A stretch of DNA of 64,000 nucleotides from Streptomyces griseocarneus (lineage in GTDB: Bacteria; Actinomycetota; Actinomycetes; Streptomycetales; Streptomycetaceae). This document shows, piece after piece, positions 55,473 to 63,134 of this stretch (position 1 is its first letter; every line of letters starts with the position of its first letter). The notes below the pieces were generated by a model. That model saw nothing but the letters and a program-made list of their open reading frames with translations. It was not told the DNA's origin and did no database searches. Both the position numbers and the translations under genes were made by a program. The DNA lies in contig PENC01000004.1 of NCBI GenBank assembly GCA_003674045.1, positions 1-64,000 on the forward strand, given 5' to 3'.

Positions 55473-56978
55473 TCACCCGGACGCGCGCTCAGCCCGCCGC
55501 AGCAGGACCGCCGCCACCACACCGCCCGCGAACACCGCCGCGGCCCCCACCAGCTGACTCGCCTGCACGCCGGAGGCGAACGCGTCGCGGATCCCCGCGA
55601 CGTCGGACGCCGAGTGCGCACGGGAGAGCGCCGCCGGGAGCGACCCCGCGCCCGCCGCGACCGCGGGGACCAGTGCCGCGAAGCGCGAGTTGAGGACGGC
55701 GCCCAGCACGGCTACGCCCAGGCCGTTGCCGCACTCCTGGAGCGTGCCGTTGACGCCCGCGCCCACGCCCGCCTTCTCCGGGGGGATCGCCGACATGATC
55801 GCGTTGGCCATGGCCGGCATCGAGAGCGCGATGCCGACACCCATCAGCACCAGGCCGAGGAACATGCCCCCGTAGCCGTGCGCGCCCAGCACCGCGATCG
55901 ACAGCAGACCGGCCGCGAGCAGGCCCATGCCGCCGGCGATGGCGACCGGCGTGCCCACCTTCGGCAGCAGCCGCGCGCCCACGCCCGTCAGGTTGAGGAC
56001 GACGATCACCAGGGCCAGCGGCGTCATGCGCAGGCCGGTCTCCAGCGGGTCGTAGCCGAGCACGAGCTGGAGGTGCTGGGTGAGCAGGAAGAACGAGCCG
56101 CCCATGCCGAAGGCCACCAGGATGCCGCCCGCGACGGCGCCCACGAAGCGGCTGTTGCGGAAGAAGGTCATGTCCAGCATCGGGAACGGCACCCGCCGCT
56201 CCCACAGCGCGAACGCGACGAGCATGACGGCGCCGATCGCGGCGGAGACGAACACCCGGCCGGACGTCCAGCCGTACGCGGGGCCGGAGATGATCGCGAA
56301 GGTGACGCCGACCATGCCGAAGGTGGAGAGGACCGCGCCCATCAGGTCCGGCCGGTCACCGGTGGGGTTCTTGGACTCGGGCACGAGCTTGAGGACGGCC
56401 ACCAGGCCGATCACGGCCACCGGCAGGTTGATCAGGAAGACCGAGCCCCACCAGAAGTGGTTGAGCAGCGCGCCGCCGATGAGCGGCCCGGCGGCGAAGC
56501 CGAGCGAGCTCACCCCGCCCCACAGGCCGATGGCCTTGGTGCGCTCCTCGTCGTCGAAGACCTGGACCACGACGGCGAGCGTCGTGGTCATCAGCAGCGC
56601 ACCGCCTATGCCCATGCCCGCGCGGGCGGCTATCAGCTGCCCGGTGCTCTGGGCGAGCCCGGCGACGAGCGAGCCGATGCCGAACAGGGCGAGGCCGGTG
56701 GCCAGCATCTTCTTGCGGCCGTAGCGGTCGGCGGCGTTGCCCGCGGTGAGCAGCAGACCCGCCTGCACCAGCGAATAGGCGTTGAGCATCCACTGCACGT
56801 CGGCGGTGGAGGCACCGAGCTCCGACGTGAGGGACGGGACCGCCACGGTCAGGATCGTGTTGTCCAGCAGGACGGTGAGCTGCGCGAGGCAGATGACGCC
56901 GAGGATCAGCCACCGCGCGGGGTTCCGCGGCGGCCGTTGCTCCGCGGTTCCGGGTGAACTCGTGGTCGTGGCAGTCAT
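55473..56978 (-). CDS. MFS drug transporter (DHA2, 14 TMS)
   Basis: The 501-residue protein has the pattern LAQLTVLLDNTILTVAVPSL, WMLNAYSLVQAGLLLTAGNA with ADRYGRKKM (motif A) and ARAGMGIGGALLMTTTLAVV. Fourteen hydrophobic segments are visible. ATG 56978 lies 12 bases from a strong operator. It probably forms a unit with the downstream TetR gene, separated by a repeat copy. Confidence 0.92.
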   Translation of the reverse strand: MTATTTSSPGTAEQRPPRNPARWLILGVICLAQLTVLLDNTILTVAVPSLTSELGASTADVQWMLNAYSLVQAGLLLTAGNAADRYGRKKMLATGLALFGIGSLVAGLAQSTGQLIAARAGMGIGGALLMTTTLAVVVQVFDDEERTKAIGLWGGVSSLGFAAGPLIGGALLNHFWWGSVFLINLPVAVIGLVAVLKLVPESKNPTGDRPDLMGAVLSTFGMVGVTFAIISGPAYGWTSGRVFVSAAIGAVMLVAFALWERRVPFPMLDMTFFRNSRFVGAVAGGILVAFGMGGSFFLLTQHLQLVLGYDPLETGLRMTPLALVIVVLNLTGVGARLLPKVGTPVAIAGGMGLLAAGLLSIAVLGAHGYGGMFLGLVLMGVGIALSMPAMANAIMSAIPPEKAGVGAGVNGTLQECGNGLGVAVLGAVLNSRFAALVPAVAAGAGSLPAALSRAHSASDVAGIRDAFASGVQASQLVGAAAVFAGGVVAAVLLRRAERASG

Positions 56979-56989
56979 GCGGGATCCCC

Positions 56990-57031
56990 CTTGTACGGTG
57001 TACGACTCACTGGCGCCGTACACCGTACAAG
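56990..57031. promoter_or_regulatory. Operator with 15-bp perfect arms
   Basis: CTTGTACGGTGTACG (56990-57004) and CGTACACCGTACAAG (57017-57031) are perfect inverted repeats around 12 bases, and a further GCCGTACAAC half-site follows near 57043. Each arm is itself a near-palindrome (GTAC-GGT-GTAC), so two repressor dimers could bind. Confidence 0.78.
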
Positions 57032-57069
57032 AGATCCTCTACGCCGTACAACGGCTTTTTTCGCGGCTC

Positions 57070-59076
57070 TCAGCGGCCCCGGGTCAGGTCGTAGAACGTG
57101 GCCGTACCGACCTTCACCTCGGCGAAGTTCGCCCGCACCCAGGAGCTGATCCGCGCGGAATCGCCCCGCTCGCCGCGGCCACCGCGGTCGCCGCCGTCCC
57201 GGCCCTCGCCCGCGGCGATGAACCAGTGCACCTTCCCCGCCTTCACGTCCGCCTGGAACTGCCGGAGTGTCGGCGAGGGATCGCTGCCGTTGAAGCCGCC
57301 GACGGGCATCACCGGCAGGCCGGTGGCGAGCTGGTATCCGGCGGCGCTCTGCGAGCCGACGGTGGCGGCGGCCCAGGTGTAGCGGGAGGCGTCCCGCTTC
57401 AGCGCCGCGATCGCGGCCGCGGAGACCTTCCGGCCACCGAGCAGACCCGCCATGCCGCCACCACCGCCGCCGACCCGTCCGGGCGTCCCCCACGGCCCGG
57501 CGGTCTCGCGCACCCGCCCGCCGCCGGGACCGCCCGTACCCGGGAAACCGGGCGGGCGCTCCCCGCCGGGCTTCCCCGAGGGCTTCCCGGGCGGGCCGAA
57601 GTGCCCGTGACCGCGCGCGCCCGCGGGCCCGGCCGTCACGATCGACCCGCCGTGCGCGGTGTGCACGGTGTTCAGCGTGTACGCGAACGGGCCCGCCAGA
57701 GCGCTGCCCACCGCCAGTACGGCGGCGCCCCGCACGAACGCCCGGCCCCGCAGCAGCAGGGCCACCCCCGCGAGGACGCCCGCGGCGAGCACCACCCACT
57801 TCAGCCAGGGCAGCCAGTGCGGCGTACGGCCCAGCAGGACGTACGCCCAGCCCGCCGTGCCCACCGTCACCAGCGCGAGCAGCGCGTACGCCCGGCGTTC
57901 CCACAGCAGGGCCGCGCCCATGGCGACGAGCGCGGCCACGTACGGGGCGAGGGCGACCGTGTAGTACTCGTGGAAGATCCCGGCCATGAAGCTGAACACC
58001 ACCGCCGTCATCAGCAGCGCGCCGCCCCAGGCGAGGAAGGCGAGGAGCCGCATACGGTCGGCGGGTTCGGCGGCGGTACGGCGCGCGGCGCGGCGCAGCA
58101 GCCACACACCGGCCACCAGCAGGACGAGCGCGGCGGGCAGCAGCCAGGCGATCTGACCGCCCGTGGCCGCATCGAACAGCCTGGTCGGCCCGGTATCCCC
58201 CCACCGCCCGCCACCCGGACCACCGCCCCCGCCGACGCTGCCGGTCTCGTTGCCGCTGATCCGCCCGAGGCCGTTGTAGCCGAACGTCAGCTCAAGGAAG
58301 CTGTTGTGCTGCGAGCCGCCGATGTACGGGCGCGACGCCGCGGGCCACAGCTCGACGACGGCGACCCACCAGCCGCCCGACACCAGCAACACGGCTGCCG
58401 CCAGGAGGAGTTGTCCGGCCCTGCGCAACGGCCGGGTCGGCGCGGCCAGCGCGTGGAGCAGCGCCAGGGGCGGCAGGATCAGCCACGCCTGGAGCGTCTT
58501 CGTGAGAAAGCCGAACCCGAAGCAGAGCGCGGCGAGCAGCAGCCAGCCCGTACGCCCGCCCTCCAGCGCCCGCAGCACACACGCGACCGCCACCACCATG
58601 AGGAGGCACAGCAGTGCGTCGGGGTTGTCGAACCGGAACATCAGCGCGGCGACCGGGGTGACCGCCAACGTGGCTCCCGCCAGGGCGCCCGCGACGGTGC
58701 CGAAGTACCGGCGTACCGTCGCGTAGAGCGTGCCGACCGCCGCCGTACCCATCAGGACCTGCGGTACCAGGATCGACCACGAACTCAGCCCGAACACCCG
58801 GACGGCGAGCCCCATCGGCCACAGCGCGGCCGGCGGCTTGTCCACGGTGATCGACCCCGCGGCGTCGGAAGCACCGAAGAAGAACGCTTTCCAGCTGACG
58901 CTGCCGGCTTGTGCGGCGGCGGCGTAGAACTCGTTGGCGTAGCCGGATTTGTCGAGGCCCCAGAGGTAGAGCAGGGCGGTCCCGAGAAGCAGCAGCGCGA
59001 GCACGACCCTGTCACGAACCGCGGCTGCGCCCCGGGCCCCGTGGTCGGTGCGGTCCGTGGGCCCGTTTGTGCCCAC
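57070..59076 (-). CDS. GT39-type mannosyl/arabinosyltransferase membrane protein
   Basis: The 668-residue polytopic protein matches the ArnT/PMT-like GT39 family: LYLWGLDKSGYANEFYAAAA, SWKAFFFGASDAAGSITVDK (catalytic loop region), FLTKTLQAWLILPPLALLHA, and about 11 hydrophobic segments. A long Gly/Pro loop (residues 520-565) precedes a C-terminal soluble domain that starts near RDASRYTWAAATVGSQSAAG. The GTG at 59076 falls inside a repeat module and lacks a well-spaced ribosome-binding site, so the true N-terminus is uncertain. Uses a polyprenyl-phosphate sugar; partner GT2 gene upstream. Confidence 0.85.
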   Translation of the reverse strand: MGTNGPTDRTDHGARGAAAVRDRVVLALLLLGTALLYLWGLDKSGYANEFYAAAAQAGSVSWKAFFFGASDAAGSITVDKPPAALWPMGLAVRVFGLSSWSILVPQVLMGTAAVGTLYATVRRYFGTVAGALAGATLAVTPVAALMFRFDNPDALLCLLMVVAVACVLRALEGGRTGWLLLAALCFGFGFLTKTLQAWLILPPLALLHALAAPTRPLRRAGQLLLAAAVLLVSGGWWVAVVELWPAASRPYIGGSQHNSFLELTFGYNGLGRISGNETGSVGGGGGPGGGRWGDTGPTRLFDAATGGQIAWLLPAALVLLVAGVWLLRRAARRTAAEPADRMRLLAFLAWGGALLMTAVVFSFMAGIFHEYYTVALAPYVAALVAMGAALLWERRAYALLALVTVGTAGWAYVLLGRTPHWLPWLKWVVLAAGVLAGVALLLRGRAFVRGAAVLAVGSALAGPFAYTLNTVHTAHGGSIVTAGPAGARGHGHFGPPGKPSGKPGGERPPGFPGTGGPGGGRVRETAGPWGTPGRVGGGGGGMAGLLGGRKVSAAAIAALKRDASRYTWAAATVGSQSAAGYQLATGLPVMPVGGFNGSDPSPTLRQFQADVKAGKVHWFIAAGEGRDGGDRGGRGERGDSARISSWVRANFAEVKVGTATFYDLTRGR

Positions 59077-59257
59077 CCTCCCCCAGACTTCGTCCGGGAG
59101 GTGCCCCCCAGCCGTGCGGAACGCCCGCCCACAAACGGACGGTGAGGGGATCCGGGGCGAAGCCCCGGCCTTAAGGGGCGCGGGGAACTGCGCGACCAGC
59201 CACGGCGCAAGCCGCAGCCGCGCGCGCAGCGCAAGAGGCACCCCCATGGGCGCAGCC
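59063..59257 (+). repeat. Composite repeat: hairpin module plus core copy
   Basis: A module with CCGTTTGTG and CACAAACGG ends (59063-59139), a hairpin CCGGGGC-GAA-GCCCCGG (59152-59168), then a core copy TTAAGGGGCGCGGGGAACTG (59171 onward) with the CAAGAGGCACCCCCATGGGC tail. The order equals that at 62100-62288. Confidence 0.8.
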
Positions 59258-59267
59258 GACAACGGAA

Positions 59268-60533
59268 TCACCGCTCCCCTTCCCGCTCATACGAAGGCAC
59301 GGCGAAAACCCACCCCCGTAGCAACAAGAACCGCAGCACCGTCGCCGCCAGGTTCGCCGTGACGAGCACCGCCACCTCCGCTCCGTGCGAAGGCGAGCCG
59401 CTCGCCAGGGACAGCGCGGCCAGGGAGCCGCTCGTCAGGACGAGACCGATCGCGAAGACGACCAGCCCCTGCGCCTGGTGCCGCACCGCTCGCGTACGCC
59501 CGCGCACCCCGAACGTGAGGCGGCGGTTGGCGGCGGTGTTGGCGACAGCCGAGAGCAGCAGAGCCACCGCGTTGGCGAGCTGGGACGGCGCACCGGCCCC
59601 CAGCCGGAAGAAGGAGTACAGCGCCAGGTAGAGACACGTGCTCACCGCACCGACCAGGCAGAAGCCCACCACCTGCCGGGCGATCCCGACCGACAGGTCC
59701 GGTACGGCGCGGTCGCGCGGGTCGTCCCCGAAGGGCCGCCGCAGCCGGTCCAGCGGGAGCGCCCCCGTGGCCAGCGCGCGCCCGACCCGCCAGACGCCCC
59801 GCAGATCGTCGGTGGCCGTGCGCAGCACATGCACCGAGGAGCGGGGGTCGTCGATCCAGTCGACCGGCACCTCGTGGATGCGCAGGCCCGCCCGCTCGGC
59901 GAGCACCAGCAGTTCGGTGTCGAAGAACCAGCCGGTGTCCTCGACGAGCGGCAGCAGCCGGTCGGCGACGTCCTTGCGGATGGCCTTGAAGCCGCACTGC
60001 GCGTCGGAGAAGCGCGCGGCCAGGCCGGTCCGCAGGAGAAGGTTGTAGGCGCGGGAGACGAACTCCCGTTTCGTTCCGCGCACCACGCGCGAACCGCCCG
60101 TCAGCCGCGAGCCGATGGCGAGGTCCGAGTGGCCGGAGATCAGCGGGGCGACCAGCGGCAGCAGCGCGTTGAGGTCGGTCGACAGGTCGACGTCCATATA
60201 GGCGAGGACGGGCGCCTCCGACAGCGCCCAGACGGTACGCAGCGCCCGCCCGCGCCCCTTCTCCTCCAGCCGCACGGCCGTGACCTCGTCGAAGACGTCG
60301 TCGAGCCGGGCGGACACCTCGGGTGTGCGGTCGGTGCTGGCGTTGTCGGCGACGGTGATCCGGAAGCCGTACGGGAACGTGGCCGTCAGGTGGGCGTGGA
60401 GGCGGCGTACGCAGCGCTCCAGGTCGTCCTCTTCGTTGAAGACGGGGATCACGACGTCGAGCACCGTCGCGGCCCGGCCCACGGACAGCGGGGCGCGGGC
60501 CGGAAGGGCCGCGCCGGGAGGTGACTGGGTCAT
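59268..60533 (-). CDS. GT2 polyprenyl-phosphate glycosyltransferase fused to GtrA
   Basis: The 421-residue protein begins with a DPM1-like GT2 domain (LDVVIPVFNEEDDLERCVRR, VADNASTDRTPEVSARLDD, AYMDVDLSTDLNALLPLV with the DxD, and SDAQCGFKAIRKDVADRLLP). From about residue 290 four transmembrane helices of GtrA type follow (QVVGFCLVGAVSTCLYLALY, NRRLTFGVRGRTR). It would make and flip a polyprenyl-phosphate sugar for the downstream GT39 enzyme. GGAAGGG precedes the ATG. Confidence 0.91.
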   Translation of the reverse strand: MTQSPPGAALPARAPLSVGRAATVLDVVIPVFNEEDDLERCVRRLHAHLTATFPYGFRITVADNASTDRTPEVSARLDDVFDEVTAVRLEEKGRGRALRTVWALSEAPVLAYMDVDLSTDLNALLPLVAPLISGHSDLAIGSRLTGGSRVVRGTKREFVSRAYNLLLRTGLAARFSDAQCGFKAIRKDVADRLLPLVEDTGWFFDTELLVLAERAGLRIHEVPVDWIDDPRSSVHVLRTATDDLRGVWRVGRALATGALPLDRLRRPFGDDPRDRAVPDLSVGIARQVVGFCLVGAVSTCLYLALYSFFRLGAGAPSQLANAVALLLSAVANTAANRRLTFGVRGRTRAVRHQAQGLVVFAIGLVLTSGSLAALSLASGSPSHGAEVAVLVTANLAATVLRFLLLRGWVFAVPSYEREGER

Positions 60534-60572
60534 GCGCCGACCCTTCCGGTCCGCGCTGTCCCGGCCGTGTGC

Positions 60573-62057
60573 TCAGCCTGTGGCCCCGCTGTGAGATCCG
60601 GATCCGGCACGCGGCGCGGGGAGTTCGACGGTGAAGACCGTACGCCCGGGGGCGCTCGTCACGCCCACCCGGCCGCCGTGCGCGCCGGTCACGGCCCGTA
60701 CGATCGCGAGCCCCAGTCCCGTACCCCCCGTACCGCCGCCCGCGCGCGAGCGGGACGCGTCGCCGCGCGCGAACCGTTCGAAGACGTGCGGGAGCAACCC
60801 GTCCGGGATGCCCGGCCCGTCGTCCTCCACCTCCAGCACGACGGACGGGCCCTCGGCCCGCACGCGCGCGGTGACGGTGGTGCCGGGCGGGGTGTGCGTA
60901 CGGGCGTTGCCGAGCAGGTTGACCAGCACCTGGTGGAGGCGGGCGGGGTCGCCGCGCACCTCGGCGGGCTCGGCGGGCAGGTCGAGCCGCCACTTGTGAC
61001 CGGGCCCCGCGGCCCGCGCGTCGCTCACGGCGTCGACGGCGAGCGGCGACAGGTCGAGCCGGTCGTGCGCCAGCGGCCGCCCGGCGTCGAGGCGGGCGAG
61101 CAGCAGCAGGTCCTCGACCAGCAGTGTCATCCGGGCGGCCTCCGACTCGATCCGGCCCAGGGCGTGCCGCGTCGCGGGCCCGGTCTCCTCGGCGCCGCGG
61201 CGCGTCAGCTCGGCATAGCCGCGGATGGAGGCGAGGGGCGTCCGCAGCTCGTGGCTCGCGTCGGCGACGAACTGCCGTACGCGCGTCTCGCTCTCCTGCC
61301 GCGCGGCGAGCGCCGAACCGACGTGCCCCAGCATCCTGTTGAGCGCCGCGCCCACCTGCCCCACCTCGGTACGCGGGTCGGCCTCCGCCTCGGGCACGCG
61401 TTCGTGCAGCGCCACCTCGCCGCTGTGCAGCGGGAGTTCGGAGACGCGGGTGGCGGTGGCGGCGACGCGGCGCAGCGGCCGCAGCGCGATACCGACATTG
61501 GCCGCCCCGGCGAACCCCGCCGCCACCAGCCCGGCCGCGGTCACGCACACCTCGATGAGGACCAGCGTGTCGAGCGTGCCCTGCGCGGCGGCGGCCGGAA
61601 TCCCGACGAGGAACCCGTCGACGGACATCCCCCGGTACGACCCCTTCCCCGGCAGCTCCACATCGTGCGGCCTCCCGTCCCTGGGCAGGCGTTCGAGCGC
61701 GGCGCGCTGCTCGTCACCGAGCGAGGCGAGCACGGGCCGCGGAAACCCGGCCACACTGACCGCCGCGTCCTGCAACGCACCGCCGCTCCCGACGACCGCC
61801 CCCACGCTCCCGATCGGCTGCCCACCCGCCCGCAAGAACCCCAACGGCTCGGGCTCCGGCTCGTACCGATGCCCTCCCGGCGGACCGGCAGCCCGCCGCG
61901 CCACGTCTTTGAGCTGCGTGTCGAGCTGGCCGTAGAGGTACGTACGGAGGGCGATGGTGGTCACGGTGCCGATGACGGCGCAGACGATGGCGACGAGCGC
62001 CACGGTCGCGACAACGAGCCGCCCTCGCAACGACCACGGCTTCCGGCGGCGGACCAT
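60573..62057 (-). CDS. Sensor histidine kinase (OmpR-type system)
   Basis: The 494-residue protein has two membrane helices (residues 13-35 and about 165-185) around an extracytoplasmic sensor, a HAMP region, HisKA with FVADASHELRTPLASIRGYA, and the ATPase N, G1 and G2 boxes (HQVLVNLLGNARTHTPPGTT, VEDDGPGIPDGLLPHVFERF, GGTGLGLAIV). AAGGAG precedes the ATG. Regulator gene upstream, glycosyltransferases downstream. Confidence 0.93.
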   Translation of the reverse strand: MVRRRKPWSLRGRLVVATVALVAIVCAVIGTVTTIALRTYLYGQLDTQLKDVARRAAGPPGGHRYEPEPEPLGFLRAGGQPIGSVGAVVGSGGALQDAAVSVAGFPRPVLASLGDEQRAALERLPRDGRPHDVELPGKGSYRGMSVDGFLVGIPAAAAQGTLDTLVLIEVCVTAAGLVAAGFAGAANVGIALRPLRRVAATATRVSELPLHSGEVALHERVPEAEADPRTEVGQVGAALNRMLGHVGSALAARQESETRVRQFVADASHELRTPLASIRGYAELTRRGAEETGPATRHALGRIESEAARMTLLVEDLLLLARLDAGRPLAHDRLDLSPLAVDAVSDARAAGPGHKWRLDLPAEPAEVRGDPARLHQVLVNLLGNARTHTPPGTTVTARVRAEGPSVVLEVEDDGPGIPDGLLPHVFERFARGDASRSRAGGGTGGTGLGLAIVRAVTGAHGGRVGVTSAPGRTVFTVELPAPRAGSGSHSGATG

Positions 62058-62099
62058 CCTGCTCCTTCATGGTTACCGGTCGTGGTGCAGGTCCGCGGT

Positions 62100-62288
62100 C
62101 CGGTTGTGCCCACCCGTTCCGCCGTGCGGAACGCCTGCCCACAACCGGGGTGACAGATGGACGGGACCAGGGCCGTGCCCCGTCAGGGGCGCGGGGAACT
62201 GCGCGACAAGCCCCCACCGGCCCGCAGGCGCAGGACAAGCGCGCAACCCACCCCATTGGGCGCGGGGGTCCGGGGGCGGAGCCCCCGG
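62100..62288 (+). repeat. Composite repeat between response regulator and kinase genes
   Basis: Module CCGGTTGTG...CACAACCGG with inner GTTCCG/CGGAAC (62100-62148), core copy CAGGGGCGCGGGGAACTGCG (62184 onward) and hairpin CCGGGGGC-GGA-GCCCCCGG (62270-62288). It accounts for the unusually wide gap inside a two-component operon. Confidence 0.82.
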
Positions 62289-62312
62289 TGGGGGACCACA
62301 CGACGCCGGGTG

Positions 62313-63053
62313 TCACACCACCGCCGGCTTCAGGACGTACCCCACCCCCCGCCGCGTATGAATCATCGGCTCCCGCCCCGCGTCGATCTTCCGCCGCAGA
62401 TACGAGATGTAGAGCTCCACCACATTCGCCTGCCCCCCGAAGTCGTAGGACCACACCCGGTCCAGGATCTGCGGCTTGCTGAGCACGCGCCGCGGATTCC
62501 GCATCAGGAAGCGCAGCAGTTCGAACTCGGTGGCGGTCAGATGGATCTCCGTACCGCCGCGCGACACCTCGTGGCTGTCCTCGTCCAGGACGAGGTCGCC
62601 GACGGTCAGGACGGACTCGGCCCGCGGCGCCACCGTGCGGGCGCGCCGCAGCAGCCCGCGCAGCCGGGCCACGACCTCCTCCAGGCTGAACGGCTTGGTG
62701 ACGTAGTCGTCGCCGCCCGCCGTGAGCCCGGCGATGCGGTCCTCGACGGAGTCCTTGGCGGTGAGGAAGAGCACCGGCACGTCGGCGCGCTCGTGCCGCA
62801 GCCGGCCGAGGACGCTCAGCCCGTCCATGTCGGGCAGCATGACGTCGAGGATGACGACATCGGGCCGGAAGTCCCGCGCCGTGCGCAGCGCGGACGTGCC
62901 GTCCGCGGCGGTGCGCACGTCCCAGCCCTCGTAGCGCAGGGCCAGACAGAGCAGTTCGGCCAGCGGTGCCTCGTCGTCGACGACCAGGACCCGTACGGCG
63001 CTTCCGTCGTCGTGGAGCAGTTCCGTACGCGCGGAGTGCGAAAGGGAGGTCAT
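62313..63053 (-). CDS. OmpR-family response regulator
   Basis: The 246-residue protein has a receiver domain (VRVLVVDDEAPLAELLCLAL, PDVVILDVMLPDMDGLSVLG with phospho-acceptor Asp, VPVLFLTAKDSVEDRIAGLT, GGDDYVTKPFSLEEVVARLR) and an OmpR winged helix (LTATEFELLRFLMRNPRRVL, VVELYISYLRRKIDAG, TRRGVGYVLKP). ATG 63053. It would control the kinase and glycosyltransferase genes downstream, or more distant targets. Confidence 0.94.
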   Translation of the reverse strand: MTSLSHSARTELLHDDGSAVRVLVVDDEAPLAELLCLALRYEGWDVRTAADGTSALRTARDFRPDVVILDVMLPDMDGLSVLGRLRHERADVPVLFLTAKDSVEDRIAGLTAGGDDYVTKPFSLEEVVARLRGLLRRARTVAPRAESVLTVGDLVLDEDSHEVSRGGTEIHLTATEFELLRFLMRNPRRVLSKPQILDRVWSYDFGGQANVVELYISYLRRKIDAGREPMIHTRRGVGYVLKPAVV

Positions 63054-63134
63054 GGAACGGCATCCTGGCGACGCCGGGTGAAAGGCCCCTTTCGGCTCCC
63101 TGTGATTCTTCTGAGAATCCGCGATGATCGCCGC

